A stretch of DNA of 64,000 nt from Balanoglossus misakiensis (taxonomy: Eukaryota > Hemichordata): the NCBI GenBank assembly GCA_040954595.2, contig CM082598.2, forward strand, positions 8,370,001 to 8,434,000, given 5' to 3'. Below are positions 1 to 10,899 of the stretch, piece after piece; position 1 is the first letter of the stretch, and each line of letters starts with the position of its first letter. The notes beneath the pieces are model-generated. The model did no database searches and was not told where the DNA came from. It was given only the letters and a program-made list of their open reading frames with translations. Both the position numbers and the translations under genes were made by a program.

Positions 1-1566
1 CAATATCAGCCTGATATCTTGAATTGGTTTGGTAAGCCAGAGGGGAGTTTTCAAATTGCCCTTGGTGCTGATGGGGCACCATTTGGGAAATATGGCCAAG
101 GAACTGCTTGGCTAATTAGCTTGGTAAATGTAGGTCACAGGGTAGCCAGCCCTGATGACAACTTCCTGCTACTGGGTGCAAACTTAAAAGAGGAAGACCC
201 TCTATTAATAGAGTATGCTAGTTATTTAGCAAAAGAGCTGGAGGTCATCGAGTCAAAGAACTACTCAATAAATAATCTCAAGGTAAGTTTTAAGGTGTCA
301 CTCCTGCCCTTTGATCAGAAAGGTTTGGCAGTAGTGTCAGGCGAGTTGTCAAATGCAGCTACATATTTCAGCTCATTTGGCAATGTTACTAAAGGTGACA
401 TAGATAGTGTAGGGGGAGATATAGGCCCCGGTAAAAAGTGGACAGAATGGGACTATGCAAAGAGGTTGCAAGATGCTGAAGCTGTGGCAAAGTTAAAATC
501 AAATTTGCTGAAAAGATCTGGTAAGTCTGACATTGACCGTACAAAAGTGACACGATTTATATCGAATAGGACATCCAGACAGGAATTTATTCCCCCACTG
601 GGTAGGTTTATAACTTGTACAAAAGTAGAACCACTTCACCTAAAAAATAATGGATGGCAGTATTATTTTCAGCGATTACAGACAGACGCTGTGGCCAAAA
701 CAGACCAGCGTGTAGTTGACAGTGGGGTGAAGCTGGAAAAACTACCACATGACTGTTATCTCTATAAATTCCTGTATGCCCTAAAGTACAATGTCAGAGC
801 AGGTAAATTGTACAGCCAAATTGTAAAGTACTTCACTGAAAATAAGGTAAGTAAACAGAGCCAAGCAATAAGGGTTCATCGTTTCACTGGGGAAGAGTCC
901 AGGAAAGTAGGTTGGTACTTTATGTCATTGATTAAGGCTCTGAGTGGGCCCAATGACAATGCACAACAACAGACAAGATTGGCTATGTACACATACATAG
1001 GTGTGCTACTACGTGCTATAACTTCACTTACTTCAAGGTTCAATATTAGTGAGAGTGATATTGCTGTACTTAAACAAAAGTGCAGATGGTATTTCAATTT
1101 GCACTCTCTCTTTCTCACAGTAAATAATACCATCTGGCATATTGGATATGTGTTACCAAAGCATATATCTGAGGTGTATGGGAAATTCAGGATGGGGTTA
1201 GGTCTTAATACAATGGAGGGAAGGGAAGCCAAGCATTTGCGCCTGCTTGAATACAGTAATAATTCAACACCCCAGAACAGGTGGTCTCTAATTTTCAGGC
1301 ATGAGTATATACTGCTGTATTGGCTGCGTACACAAGACCCCTCTTCTGATAATTATAAAGGGAGCCAAAAGGGTAAATGTGTCAATGATAATGGCAAATA
1401 TATTCCAGACAGGTATTATGATGACCCAGGCTACCGTTTTTGTGGCAGTGAAAAGCAGGGTTTCTCTGAGTCATGTGATATTTGCAGCAGCAAATTTATG
1501 AAAGAAATCAAACATGCTGCAGTTAGTGGGAAAATAAGCAAATCTCTGAAAAATACCCTGAAGTAA
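1..1566 (+). CDS. Partial ORF of a multicopy invertebrate family, possibly transposon-derived
   Basis: The frame is open from the first base of the window, so the 5' part lies outside; the TTG at position 19 is only a leucine codon and not a start. The 3' end is a TAA at 1564-1566, with an AATAAA at 1748-1753. Visible motifs are ALGADGAPFGK near the beginning, EPLHLKNN in the middle and GLGLNTMEGREAKH towards the end, followed by a cysteine-containing tail (YRFCG then CDIC). I recall similar repeated, unnamed proteins in cnidarian and deuterostome invertebrate genomes. The spaced acidic residues (D in ADG, E in MEGRE) would fit a DDE-like nuclease, but I cannot prove that; it is inference. 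The ORF is uninterrupted over about 520 codons, so it is either recent or functional. It converges on the minus-strand gene at 2828-3442. Confidence 0.6.
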   Translation, partial: QYQPDILNWFGKPEGSFQIALGADGAPFGKYGQGTAWLISLVNVGHRVASPDDNFLLLGANLKEEDPLLIEYASYLAKELEVIESKNYSINNLKVSFKVSLLPFDQKGLAVVSGELSNAATYFSSFGNVTKGDIDSVGGDIGPGKKWTEWDYAKRLQDAEAVAKLKSNLLKRSGKSDIDRTKVTRFISNRTSRQEFIPPLGRFITCTKVEPLHLKNNGWQYYFQRLQTDAVAKTDQRVVDSGVKLEKLPHDCYLYKFLYALKYNVRAGKLYSQIVKYFTENKVSKQSQAIRVHRFTGEESRKVGWYFMSLIKALSGPNDNAQQQTRLAMYTYIGVLLRAITSLTSRFNISESDIAVLKQKCRWYFNLHSLFLTVNNTIWHIGYVLPKHISEVYGKFRMGLGLNTMEGREAKHLRLLEYSNNSTPQNRWSLIFRHEYILLYWLRTQDPSSDNYKGSQKGKCVNDNGKYIPDRYYDDPGYRFCGSEKQGFSESCDICSSKFMKEIKHAAVSGKISKSLKNTLK

Positions 1567-1859
1567 AATACTATGAGTAAATTCAGAGGGTGCACCCAAT
1601 GTTGTAAATATGTTCAAAGATTATTGCTTGCGTTGTAAGCTAATTTAAGTTGTACATTTTGGTAGGATACAGAATCTGGTTTGTCCTGTTATGTTTATTG
1701 TAAATTGTGAAATCCTGAAACACTTTTCATAAATACATACATACAAAAATAAATATGTAATATACCACAAAAAAATAAACTAAAAGTAAATACAGGAAAC
1801 TGAGAATGAAAATTTTCAAGTATCAGAGCTTGCTGTTGAAAAGCAATAGTTTACAACAG

Positions 1860-2480
1860 TAAAGTCTGATACATGAAATTTTCATTTTCATTTTTAATGC
1901 AATGATTGTATAAATTTCAGCATTTCTTTGAGTAATATGATTGATTTTTTTCGTGCAATTAAATTTTGACAAATGTTAGCAGCAGGATTCACAACCAATG
2001 GTCTGCAAAAATGAATACTTTATTAATTTTGACTGCTTTTGTGAAATGTAAATTAATGTAAATTTGAATTTTTAAATGTGATGGCAAAAATCTGAAACAT
2101 CACAGTTGAACTTTCCATTATACTCATCGTCACAGCCATGGAAGCCAAATATATTCATGACAGGTATTTTATGACAACCCAGACGACTGTTTTTTATTCG
2201 TGTGGCAGCTAGATCATATACTGTGAAATGCAAGGTTCACAGAGTCATAGTTGTAAACTTATGGAGGAAACACAACACAACCCTGATACTTGAAATTGTT
2301 ATTTTCAATTTTAATGCAATGATTGAGAATGTATAATTTCAGCATTTCTTTGAGTAATGATTTGATTTGCTTTGATCAATTAAATTTTGAAAAATGTTAG
2401 CAGCAGGTTTCACAACCAGCGGTCTGCGAAAATGAATATTTTTGATAGCTTTTGTGAAATGAAAATGTGAAACGCAAATT
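1860..2480 (+). pseudogene. Decayed tandem duplicate of the upstream ORF's tail and 3' flank
   Basis: Bases 2142-2230 resemble the coding stretch at about 1392-1452 (shared words such as AAATATATTC and GACAGGTATT, then TGTGGCAG) but contain indels and stops. The 3' flank is also present twice: 1888-2023 and 2300-2436 share ATTTCAGCATTTCTTTGAGT and AAATGTTAGCAGCAGG. Together they indicate tandem duplication of the 3' end of the ORF at 1-1566, with the downstream copy now non-coding. Confidence 0.6.
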
Positions 2481-2827
2481 TGAATTTTTAAATGTGATAG
2501 CAAAAACTGATTGGCTTTAAAAAAGGTGAGAGTTAATTTCAAATGTTTTTCTACAGCATAACTCGAATGAATTTATGAATGGAATTTAATATTTGTAATT
2601 TCATTATACTCAAAGTCACTGCATCTAAATTAAGAAATAAAGATAACATGCCTTGATAAAATACCATTGTTTTTATTTCTGTGTGGGCTTGAGTACTTGC
2701 AGAAAAACAGCTGGTTCTAGCGTAATACAAAATACCACAGAAATATCAGAAGTGTTTCTCAAAGTGAAAAGTTGTTAGAAAACAAGCAGAAATACGTCAA
2801 TACTCGGCAGTTCAAAGTTCTCATAAT

Positions 2828-3442
2828 TCAAACATGTTGAGGCACTCCATGTTTGTTCCAGCATCCATAGTGAAAGCTGATCGTCGCTGTTTCAAATGTC
2901 TTCCTATACCGCACAACCATGGGCTTTTCATTGGAACAGACCACTTCCACCCGTTGACCCTTCACTGACCTAACCAGCAGCTGCTGGTTTTCAGAGCGAC
3001 CTCCTCGACCAATGACATATTTGACTTTGTTGATCCAGGGGAACTTCAGTGTGATTGTACGTGGTGTGACACATTCTTCAATTCCCATTGAATTGCGAGT
3101 TGCATAGTGACGAACAAGCTCAAATACGTCTAGTGGGATGTTTCTACTGAAGCTCCCCTTCCAAGGATTCCGCATCGAACAAGATGGCTTCAATTTCTGG
3201 GACACTTTCGAGCGCCAATGATCCATTTCTCGCTCAAAATTTGGGTACGATGCTATCTGGCGGAGCTTTACCTTATCAGCTGTGATTTTATCATGTCTCT
3301 TGTTAGCGGATTCAACATTTGCGTCCAGCTCATCAAACAAACCATGCAGGTTGCACTGGAAATCACTCCCCGACCTATCAAATTTTGCATCACGCAGCTT
3401 ACGCTTGACAATCTTGGCAAGTTTCATCGTGGGCGCCGCCAT
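2828..3442 (-). CDS. Unknown 204-aa protein
   Basis: This single-exon frame begins with ATGGCGGCGCCC preceded by ATCAAG, a good eukaryotic start context, and ends in TAA at 2828-2830. A minus-strand AATAAA (plus-strand TTTATT at about 2672-2677) lies some 150 bases past the stop and could be its polyadenylation signal. The protein is basic, starts MAAPTMKLAKIVKRKLRD, has a charged helical first half and a C-terminal half rich in beta-type residues with GRGGRSENQQLLV and FHYGCWNKHG. I do not recognise a domain. The start lies only 72 bases from the stop of the HMGXB3-like gene on the same strand, so it may be a second gene of the same mobile unit or an independent host gene with its promoter in that gap. 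Confidence 0.5.
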   Translation of the reverse strand: MAAPTMKLAKIVKRKLRDAKFDRSGSDFQCNLHGLFDELDANVESANKRHDKITADKVKLRQIASYPNFEREMDHWRSKVSQKLKPSCSMRNPWKGSFSRNIPLDVFELVRHYATRNSMGIEECVTPRTITLKFPWINKVKYVIGRGGRSENQQLLVRSVKGQRVEVVCSNEKPMVVRYRKTFETATISFHYGCWNKHGVPQHV

Positions 3443-3514
3443 CTTGATTTACCGTTACCAAGGAAAATGACCCGAAGCGTGACCCCAGAATAGATATGCG
3501 CGCTCCGTGAAGCA

Positions 3515-6038
3515 TTAGACAAAACAGGGGCGCCCTGGGCCGCAGTGATTGGCAGCATCAAAGATATGAAGACCTTGGATCACTTCTTTGACGATATAGC
3601 GAGCAGGTGAATTTGCTGGCATCTGTATAAGGGCACATGCTGGAGAATTCTTGGCTAGGTCAGACAGGAATGTTGAATACTGTTGAGGTGATTTTAGAAT
3701 GGTTCCATTATTGGAGATCAGTAATAGGAAACTGGCTAGAGACTGTAAGTGTCTGTATTGTTGTAGCAGCCTGATAAGATTGGAGAAATCTTGTGATGGC
3801 AGAGGATCATGACTTGTATATTGCTCTAGAAGCTTTCTTGCTATTTTCTGTTGTATGAAGACCCTATCTTCATGCTTGGTGCCGACTATAGTTGGATATT
3901 CACTGGACTGACCACGGGACTGTTCTGCTGAGATAAACCGCTGAAGCAGGAGCTTGTTCATGCCAATACAAGTGCCATCACAAACAATAATAGATGGTGT
4001 ATCTCCACATGTTGCACATGTAAAGGCATCCTTGTAGTTAATACCCAGAAGTCGAATATAACCATTCCATGCTAATCTAAACTTGTGTAGAGGCAGAGGT
4101 GCTGTTCCTGAGTGTTTAGCCAGTCGTTTTACATATGCCCCGTAAAACACAAGTAATATTACAAATCAAATGCTTAACATTACTGCAGGTAAATTGCAAC
4201 CATAACATGTTTAATTCCAAGTTAATGAAACAATCAAACATAGCCACCCTTAACCAACATGTACAAATACTGCAGGTGAAAGCGTCCCATTGTATTCATA
4301 TAAAATGTAATATCAATACAAAATATTAAATACAAGGTTTGAAACTCGAGTGAAAAACTCGCTAAACCCACAGTCTTAATAAAAATTTCAATATAGTTAT
4401 AATATAATTAGTGGTCCTGTTTTTGTGTTGTTGACAAAGTTGGCTATCTACTTATAACTGTAAAGGTTTTGCAATACATTCCTCTGTGATAATTATCAAA
4501 CTATATTTGAAATAAAAAAATCACTTACCTGTGAAATGATGCCAGTGGGTTTCTTCCTTCACACATAACTTCCAAGTATGTTTGTAAAAGACTGTAATGC
4601 ACAAAGTCCTTGTTGTTCAGATTAAACAATAAATCTTCTTGACCATCATAATACAGTCGACAAGAGCACAGTCCTATACTTGGTCTGTAGTACACTGAAA
4701 GAAGTTTAGGAGGATCAAAATTATGATTCTGGATGCATACCATGACTTAAATGAAGTTGATGGCATTCCCAAGCAAATAAAATGGATAATATTCGCACCA
4801 ATTTTCGTGTCAGAGGTTAAATACACGTAGTATTCTTTTAAGTACAAGTATAAATACGTATGTGGTCACTATACAATGTAGGTACTGTTTCAAGCATACA
4901 TAAAAATACACCCTTGGGTGTCAAAGTCACTTTCACGTCTTCAACTGTTTAAGTTATTGCACAGTATCTTAAACTCACCTCCTATGCTCTGATTGTCAGC
5001 AGTTCTATTTGCTTCTCCATATGAATAAGTTTCAAAGTATATTGTAGCATTGCCTAAACACCAATTCTCTTGCACTGGATCACCATCATTCCATTGGTTA
5101 CCATGAGTACACATAGCAAATGGTCCGTCCTCAGGAATCGATGGAATTAATGCAGTAGGTATTGGAAGCTGAGAGAAAAAATAAATAAAAAAAACAACTC
5201 TGCCATTTCCTGCTTTTAGAATAATTTTAAATTTGTAAACCTGCCATCATTAATGTGATTCCATGTACACAAATGATATAAACCAAAATACAATAAAATG
5301 ATACAAACTCACCCTGCCACTCTGTTGATGAACATGCTTCTTCTGTAACTCCTCTGGAAGGCTGTATGGTATGGGCTGATATGATACATATGAAACATTG
5401 TTAACAATGGGTTCCTCGGAGAGTTCTTCTGGAATGGTTGTGTCATGTTCCTGGCACCAGGCCCTGTATACTTCTACATGATCACATGTGGATTTTCCAC
5501 ACCTACAGCGAGTACAGCTCAGTTTTCTCTCTCTTCTTTTACGTACTATACCTAGTACATGAACTTCTCTATCAATTGTTACTGCTGCTAGGAAGGGATT
5601 ATGGCTTAACTGGTCGACAAAAGTTGAGTTGACAGGAGCATCTTCATGACCGGGATTGTGTTCAGCAGAGGACCAAGGGTACATTACATTGACAGCCCGT
5701 GCATGAAGACAATAGCTCGATTCTTCATCGTTGATAAAGCTATCAAAATCACCATCAAAACATGAATTGATGGCCTTCAGTCTTTCTCTATGTTTGACCC
5801 CTCTCTCACACGAGCATGTCAACAGCACAGCATACTTGGTGTTTTCAGTGTTGTAAAATGCAAGTTGTCTTTCAAGGATACAGTACTTTGATAACAGTTT
5901 AGATTGAGTATGATCCCAATCTGCGACAACATAGACCCCACCAGCAGAGATTTCCCATAGTTCATCTTGTTTTTCCTCAGTTCATACATGTATGCTGTGT
6001 CAGTATCTATACAAAATGTACCTGAACTACATGACATC
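3515..6038 (-). pseudogene. HMGXB3-like protein with CxC4/CxC6-type cysteine clusters (KDZ-transposon associated), four exons, damaged
   Basis: Four minus-strand exons join in frame: 5313-6038, 4979-5168, 4529-4694 and 3515-4139. Donors read GGCAGG|GTGAGT, ATAGGAG|GTGAGT and TTTCACAG|GTAAGT; acceptors include TTTTTGCAG, TTCTCTCAG and CTTCTTTCAG. Exon 1 encodes a short cysteine cluster (CTRCRCGKSTCDHV) and the last exon FTCATCGDTP followed by IIVCDGT, which I associate with the CxC4 and CxC6 clusters found in HMGXB3 and in KDZ transposons. Two lesions are visible. In exon 1 the T5 run at 5970-5974 (A5 in the coding strand) shifts the frame: SGTFCIDTDTAYMYELRK upstream and QDELWEISAGGVYVVADWD downstream fit one protein only if one A is missing. 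The last intron ends TTTTACGG instead of an AG. The 5' end is not resolved; a frame starting at 6523 with a possible donor at about 6327 is a candidate first exon, but its phase does not match directly. Confidence 0.6.
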
Positions 6039-7212
6039 CTGCAAAAACAAAAACAAAAAAATTAAAATTTTTGCATTTTAATGTTTCTGGATAATACTCA
6101 CAATGAGTACCAGTTAGTAATATTACCAAGTTTAAATATAAATGTAATACTTGAAGACACTCACACATTGTATAAATACAATCACAGAATAAACAACAAT
6201 ATTGTCCTCAAGCAAGCAATATTGGCTCATAGCATGACTCAAGCTAAGAACTAATTAGTGCCCTAGAATTAACGACCAGTGACTGTGGGTTCGTAACCTA
6301 CCATCATACTTGTAAATACCTCACCAACATTCTCAGTATGATAATTTGTAGCTGATGATCTGAGGTTCGTGATACTAGAAGGTAGACTCAAAGTGTTCTG
6401 ACATTGGGCTGTGGAGTGTACGTAACGAAGTTTTTTTTCAGAAGAAAAGAGTATGATGACTTGACTTTCATTTAACGTGACGATGATCATCGATAAGCCT
6501 ACAGTTCTATCACTCACTACCATTAATCTACTAGTATATAGTAACTTATAGCGTTATGTTCAAAGTTGACACACAGTACATCATCGCACATGGTTATGAT
6601 TTGCTAGTTCGATCGCGATCGCGCGACTCGGCCATTTTGAACTGTTCAACAGGATTTACCGCTAGCGCTACTTTAACAAAGTGAGTATTCGTCATCGGGT
6701 CACTCGAAACTCTAAACTTGCCATGTGTCGAGCAACGGCCGCAAGAATTCATATTGTTAAAAAATAAATATGCATAGGTCATAATGATACATGAAATATA
6801 TGCTATCTAATAGATTTGTACGGTTTAGCTATTGTATGTCCGAATTCCAATCGTGATACTACACAGTGATTCCGCGATCTTGACAAAACGTAAACATTGG
6901 CCATCGTAAGTTAAGGGAACACGTACTCGGTACGTATAGTGTCTGTAACTTGTAACGAGAATTTTAGAACCACTCCCGCATCGTTAAACCGGAATTAAAC
7001 AGTAAATAATAACCTACCTAGTGTGCTTTCACTCAACACTAACTATGTTTGCTTAGTATAGTAAACATGAGCCCTTATCGCGTCAAGAAATGTAGTCAGT
7101 TTCAGTACACTACACAGGCTAGCGTGCGCTGTAATGTTTTGGTGTCGGTCACGCTGTATTGTAATGTTTTGGCGTCCCTCTCTACAAAATCAAGTAATAA
7201 ATTGACAACACA
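6039..7212. other. No clear gene; possible 5' region of the minus-strand gene
   Basis: Apart from a possible first exon with ATG at 6523 (minus), no convincing coding frame is seen. The stretch around 6594-6780 contains CpG-rich patches and could hold the promoter of the minus-strand gene; this is inference. Confidence 0.3.
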
Positions 7213-7214
7213 TA

Positions 7215-8611
7215 CCGTAGTTGCCCGGGTAAGAACCCCTGCTCGGACAAACGCCCCCCCCCTGGTTTTAGGGCCCATTTGTAGATCGAGGCCATATCCG
7301 GTCTAAAGCCCCCCCCCCCCCCCCCCGGCCGAATATCCATTAAATTCTTGGAAATTTAATAAAGTGCAATGCAAAAAAGGCGGATTTTCATCCCCACAGT
7401 CACTAAAAGTGAAAAAAAAATGTATGGTGATTTACTTTCGCGCTGATTATCGTACCCACCGCGGCCGACTGGCCACGCTGAGTTATATATAGCCGCTCTA
7501 GATAACATGACCTCAGACAGGTCCCTCGGGACCGTGCGTCGAATTCAACGATCATGTAGATGGACGCGCTGCCGCGTATGAGGTCACCGGGGAGCTTTCC
7601 AAAGCGGCCGCGTGGAGATATGATTTCGCGCGTTTCGACAGTAAAGTATCGAAATCTTTGTCTTGATGTCACGCACACAAGCAGTGTTTAGTGCGTGCTC
7701 ATAGTTTTGTTGTATTCTTATTGGATAAGAAAATATAAAATGTTGCATTGACCAATGAGGGTTTTAGTGAGGAAAATGCCATATGCGTGCTGAGGCAATT
7801 TTGAGCCACTTCTAGGCAGATCTTTGAGCAGCACAGAAGTTCGGTCCTTGTTCATCCAATTTTTTCGCCGCCAGTTTTTAGGCATTTGTAGCATTAGTAT
7901 ACAGTTCACAAGTCTGAAGATGCTACCTGTATTGTTATAGACATGTAGTTTTGGGAGGAAGGTTTTACAGTTTTTAAAGTTTTCATACATTGTATCCATT
8001 TCACATGTATTTGTAAATCTGGTGGTAAGCTGGTGAGGTCCAACACCACACCTCGAGCCCTATCATGCATGGCAAATGGACTGCAGGTTTTCAGAGTATT
8101 TTCCACTTTGGCTGAAAGGTTTATCTCTGTTTTTTCCTGACCCGCTAGATAGGGTGCTGACAGGATTTTTTACCACACAGACAAAGTCTTGGATTTTCTC
8201 TTACAATAGTTGCTATCATATGTTCAGTGCGAAGTTCACGTCTTTGCTCGAGCTTGCACAGTTCGCTTTCTAGTTGCAAATAAACAAGGCCGACTGCTCT
8301 TTGGTCTGGCTGTCACCATATTTTGGTCGTCTGTGATTAGTGTTACTATGCAACAATGTGTGAGAGAGGGCTACTGTATGGCAGTGGAGTCAAGACCTGC
8401 TTCAGTCCGTCCTCGACGCGAAACACCCAACATTGGAAGATCCCGACTTGGACTCGGAGAATGAACCACTCAAAAATTTGCATAAAAGTCGAGGTGGCCA
8501 TCCCTCATTTGCATAAATCTCGAGGCCATATCCGGGCTAAAGCCCCCCCCCCCCTGTTTTTTCGCTAATCTGTTGGCCCAGCACCCGGGGCTCTTACCCG
8601 GGCAACTACGG
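7215..8611. mobile_element. Non-autonomous TIR element, about 1.4 kb, flanked by TA
   Basis: The left end CCGTAGTTGCCCGGGTAAGA is repeated as its reverse complement at 8592-8611 (TCTTACCCGGGCAACTACGG). Both ends are flanked by TA, as expected for a Tc1/mariner-pogo type target site. Just inside each end lies a direct copy of GAGGCCATATCCGG.CTAAAG running into long poly-C tracts (about 7310-7326 and 8543-8554). No long ORF is present, so mobilisation would need a transposase in trans. Confidence 0.6.
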
Positions 8612-8987
8612 TAACATGCATAACACTCACCTTTTTGGCAGCCGGGGGAGCGACATAAAGTTTCCTCTTTCGATTTGTCAGGAAACACTCTTGTGTAGCA
8701 GATTCCACTAACAAACGCTTAGCTCTGAACTCCATCGCGATATCGGACAGCAAGACAGTGAATTGAAGTCTCGTGAGGAGTTAAGTTATACGTGATACAG
8801 ACGCGATACTTTCATTGATTATGGGAAATGTTGTGTGGTGTTGATTGTTACATGTACACTCTCAATTAGCATTTAAACGCAAGCTGAGAGTCTCAAAAGC
8901 GATCTCCAATACGGTCTCAATTGCAGTTTACATTGTATCTGAGATTCTCCAATGCAGTCTCAAATGTGGTCTCAGATAGCATCTACT

Positions 8988-9023
8988 CACAGGGAACTTA
9001 GTAATTTTGTTATTGTTATTACT

Positions 9024-9059
<36 letters not shown>

Positions 9060-10139
9060 AAGATTGGTAATAAAATTTTTTTTTTTTAAATCAATGTGTC
9101 ATTTCTTGCTATGTTTGTCGATGTTGTAGATAACTGTAAAAAAAAACCAACCATAATCGTGGAAAACACGACCTAGGTCGCCGAATGTCACTACCGTCTT
9201 ATATACAGGCAAGGGTGGAGTCGACATGCCCTGATCGAGGCTCATGGGCCACCTTCAAGGCCCTGAAAAATCACCCCATTCACCAGCGAGCGATTAAATT
9301 ATGCCACCATAGGCATTGAAATTTATCTCACTGACCTAATTTGGGCTTCACTTCATCTATCGACCTGCAAACGAGTGGAAAAACGGCGATTTCCAAGTCG
9401 TACCCAGTCAAATTCAATCACATTTGAATGACGCGCCTGATGGTGATGGCTCTATTTTCTCTGCCTATTTAAATTGACCAATCGGGCGCCCTGTAAAGCA
9501 ACACCCGGAAGTGTACGTTCTGACTATCGACTGCACTGTATTCAAGACGTAAAATGGTAGATTTTATGACAAAGAGTTGGGAAGTATCCATTTATCTGTA
9601 TGACTCTTAAGGTTTCGCCTCCTTTTTTTCGCGTTATTTTGAACGCAGTTACACGTACTCGTACGAGTTGAGCAATAAACAATCGGGTGGCCGAGGCAGC
9701 CTTTACAGGGCGCCCGATTGGTCAATTTAAATAGGCAGAGAAAATAGAGCCATCACCATCAGGCGTGTCATTCAAATGTGATTGAATTTGACTGGGTACG
9801 ACTTGGAAATCGCCGTTTTTCCACTCGTTTGCAGGTCGATAGATGAAGTGAAGCCCAAATTAGGTCAGTGAGATAAATTTCAATGCCTATGGTGGCATAA
9901 TTTAATCGCTCGCTGGTGAATGGGGTGATTTTTCAGGGCCTTGAAGGTGGCCCATGAGCCTCGATCAGGGCATGTCGACTCCACCCTTGCCTGTATATAA
10001 GACGGTAGTGACATTCGGCGACCTAGGTCATGTTTTCCACGATTATGGTTGTGTTTTTTTTACAGTTATCTACAACATCGACAAACATAGCAAGAAATGA
10101 CACATTGATTTTTAAAAAAAAAATTTTATTACCAATCTT

Positions 10140-10175
<36 letters not shown>

Positions 10176-10214
10176 AATAATAATAACAATAACAAAATTA
10201 CTAAGTTCCCTGTG
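8988..10214. mobile_element. Foldback element with 511-bp inverted arms and 7-bp target duplication
   Basis: The arms (8988-9498 and 9701-10214) are almost perfect reverse complements, separated by about 200 bases of unique spacer. The termini read CACAGGGAAC and GTTCCCTGTG. The flanks repeat ATCTACT at 8981-8987 and 10215-10221, a clean 7-bp target-site duplication. Each arm carries the same trinucleotide microsatellite, (TTG)n at about 9025-9060 and (AAC)n at about 10140-10175. No coding potential is seen. A TSD of 7-8 bp would fit hAT- or P-like transposases, but the superfamily cannot be assigned. Confidence 0.85.
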
Positions 10215-10899
10215 ATCTACTCACATTTGAGACTCTCAGAATATGGTCTCAGAACGGGTCTATGTGGGGTCTCACATACCTTTTATGAACCTCTACGTAT
10301 TTACCCGATTCACACCTTTCGGAGAGCTTTACATATAAATGAACCCCGAAAACGTGGGGTTGGCTCGGTTTGGCTCGGGCACACCTTAGCGTCACCGAAA
10401 TCCTAATGAAAGTGACTAAAATCCTACCGACCGTAAAGTGGACAGTAAAAGAGAGCATGGACATATGAACTTTTTTTTATTGCAGCGCGTCGCCTCACAC
10501 ATGAATTCTGAAATTTGGCGCAAATATTGCTGATTTTACCCAGAAGACTTCAATATCAACATTAGATCTGACGTCAAACCATTGCGATCGTAGAATACGA
10601 CAAGGTTTTTCCGCTCGCTGGACGACAATAGGCGTAGGGGGTGTACGAGAGGGATCAAGAGCGTTGAAATACATGAATGGACCTCATGGGCCACTGGGTT
10701 AAAAAAACACAGCAAGATTTAGCGATATTTAGGCAAATTCCAACAGTCCTAAATGAAAAACGCCACACCTGCAGGCACTAGTGATTTCGAACGAGTTATG
10801 TAAAACACAACTCGCCCGAAGTTTTGCAGCATGACTAACTGTTGCTGTAATCAGTGGTTGGTAAATATACTAAATACACTGTTCTCCGAACGTTTATGT

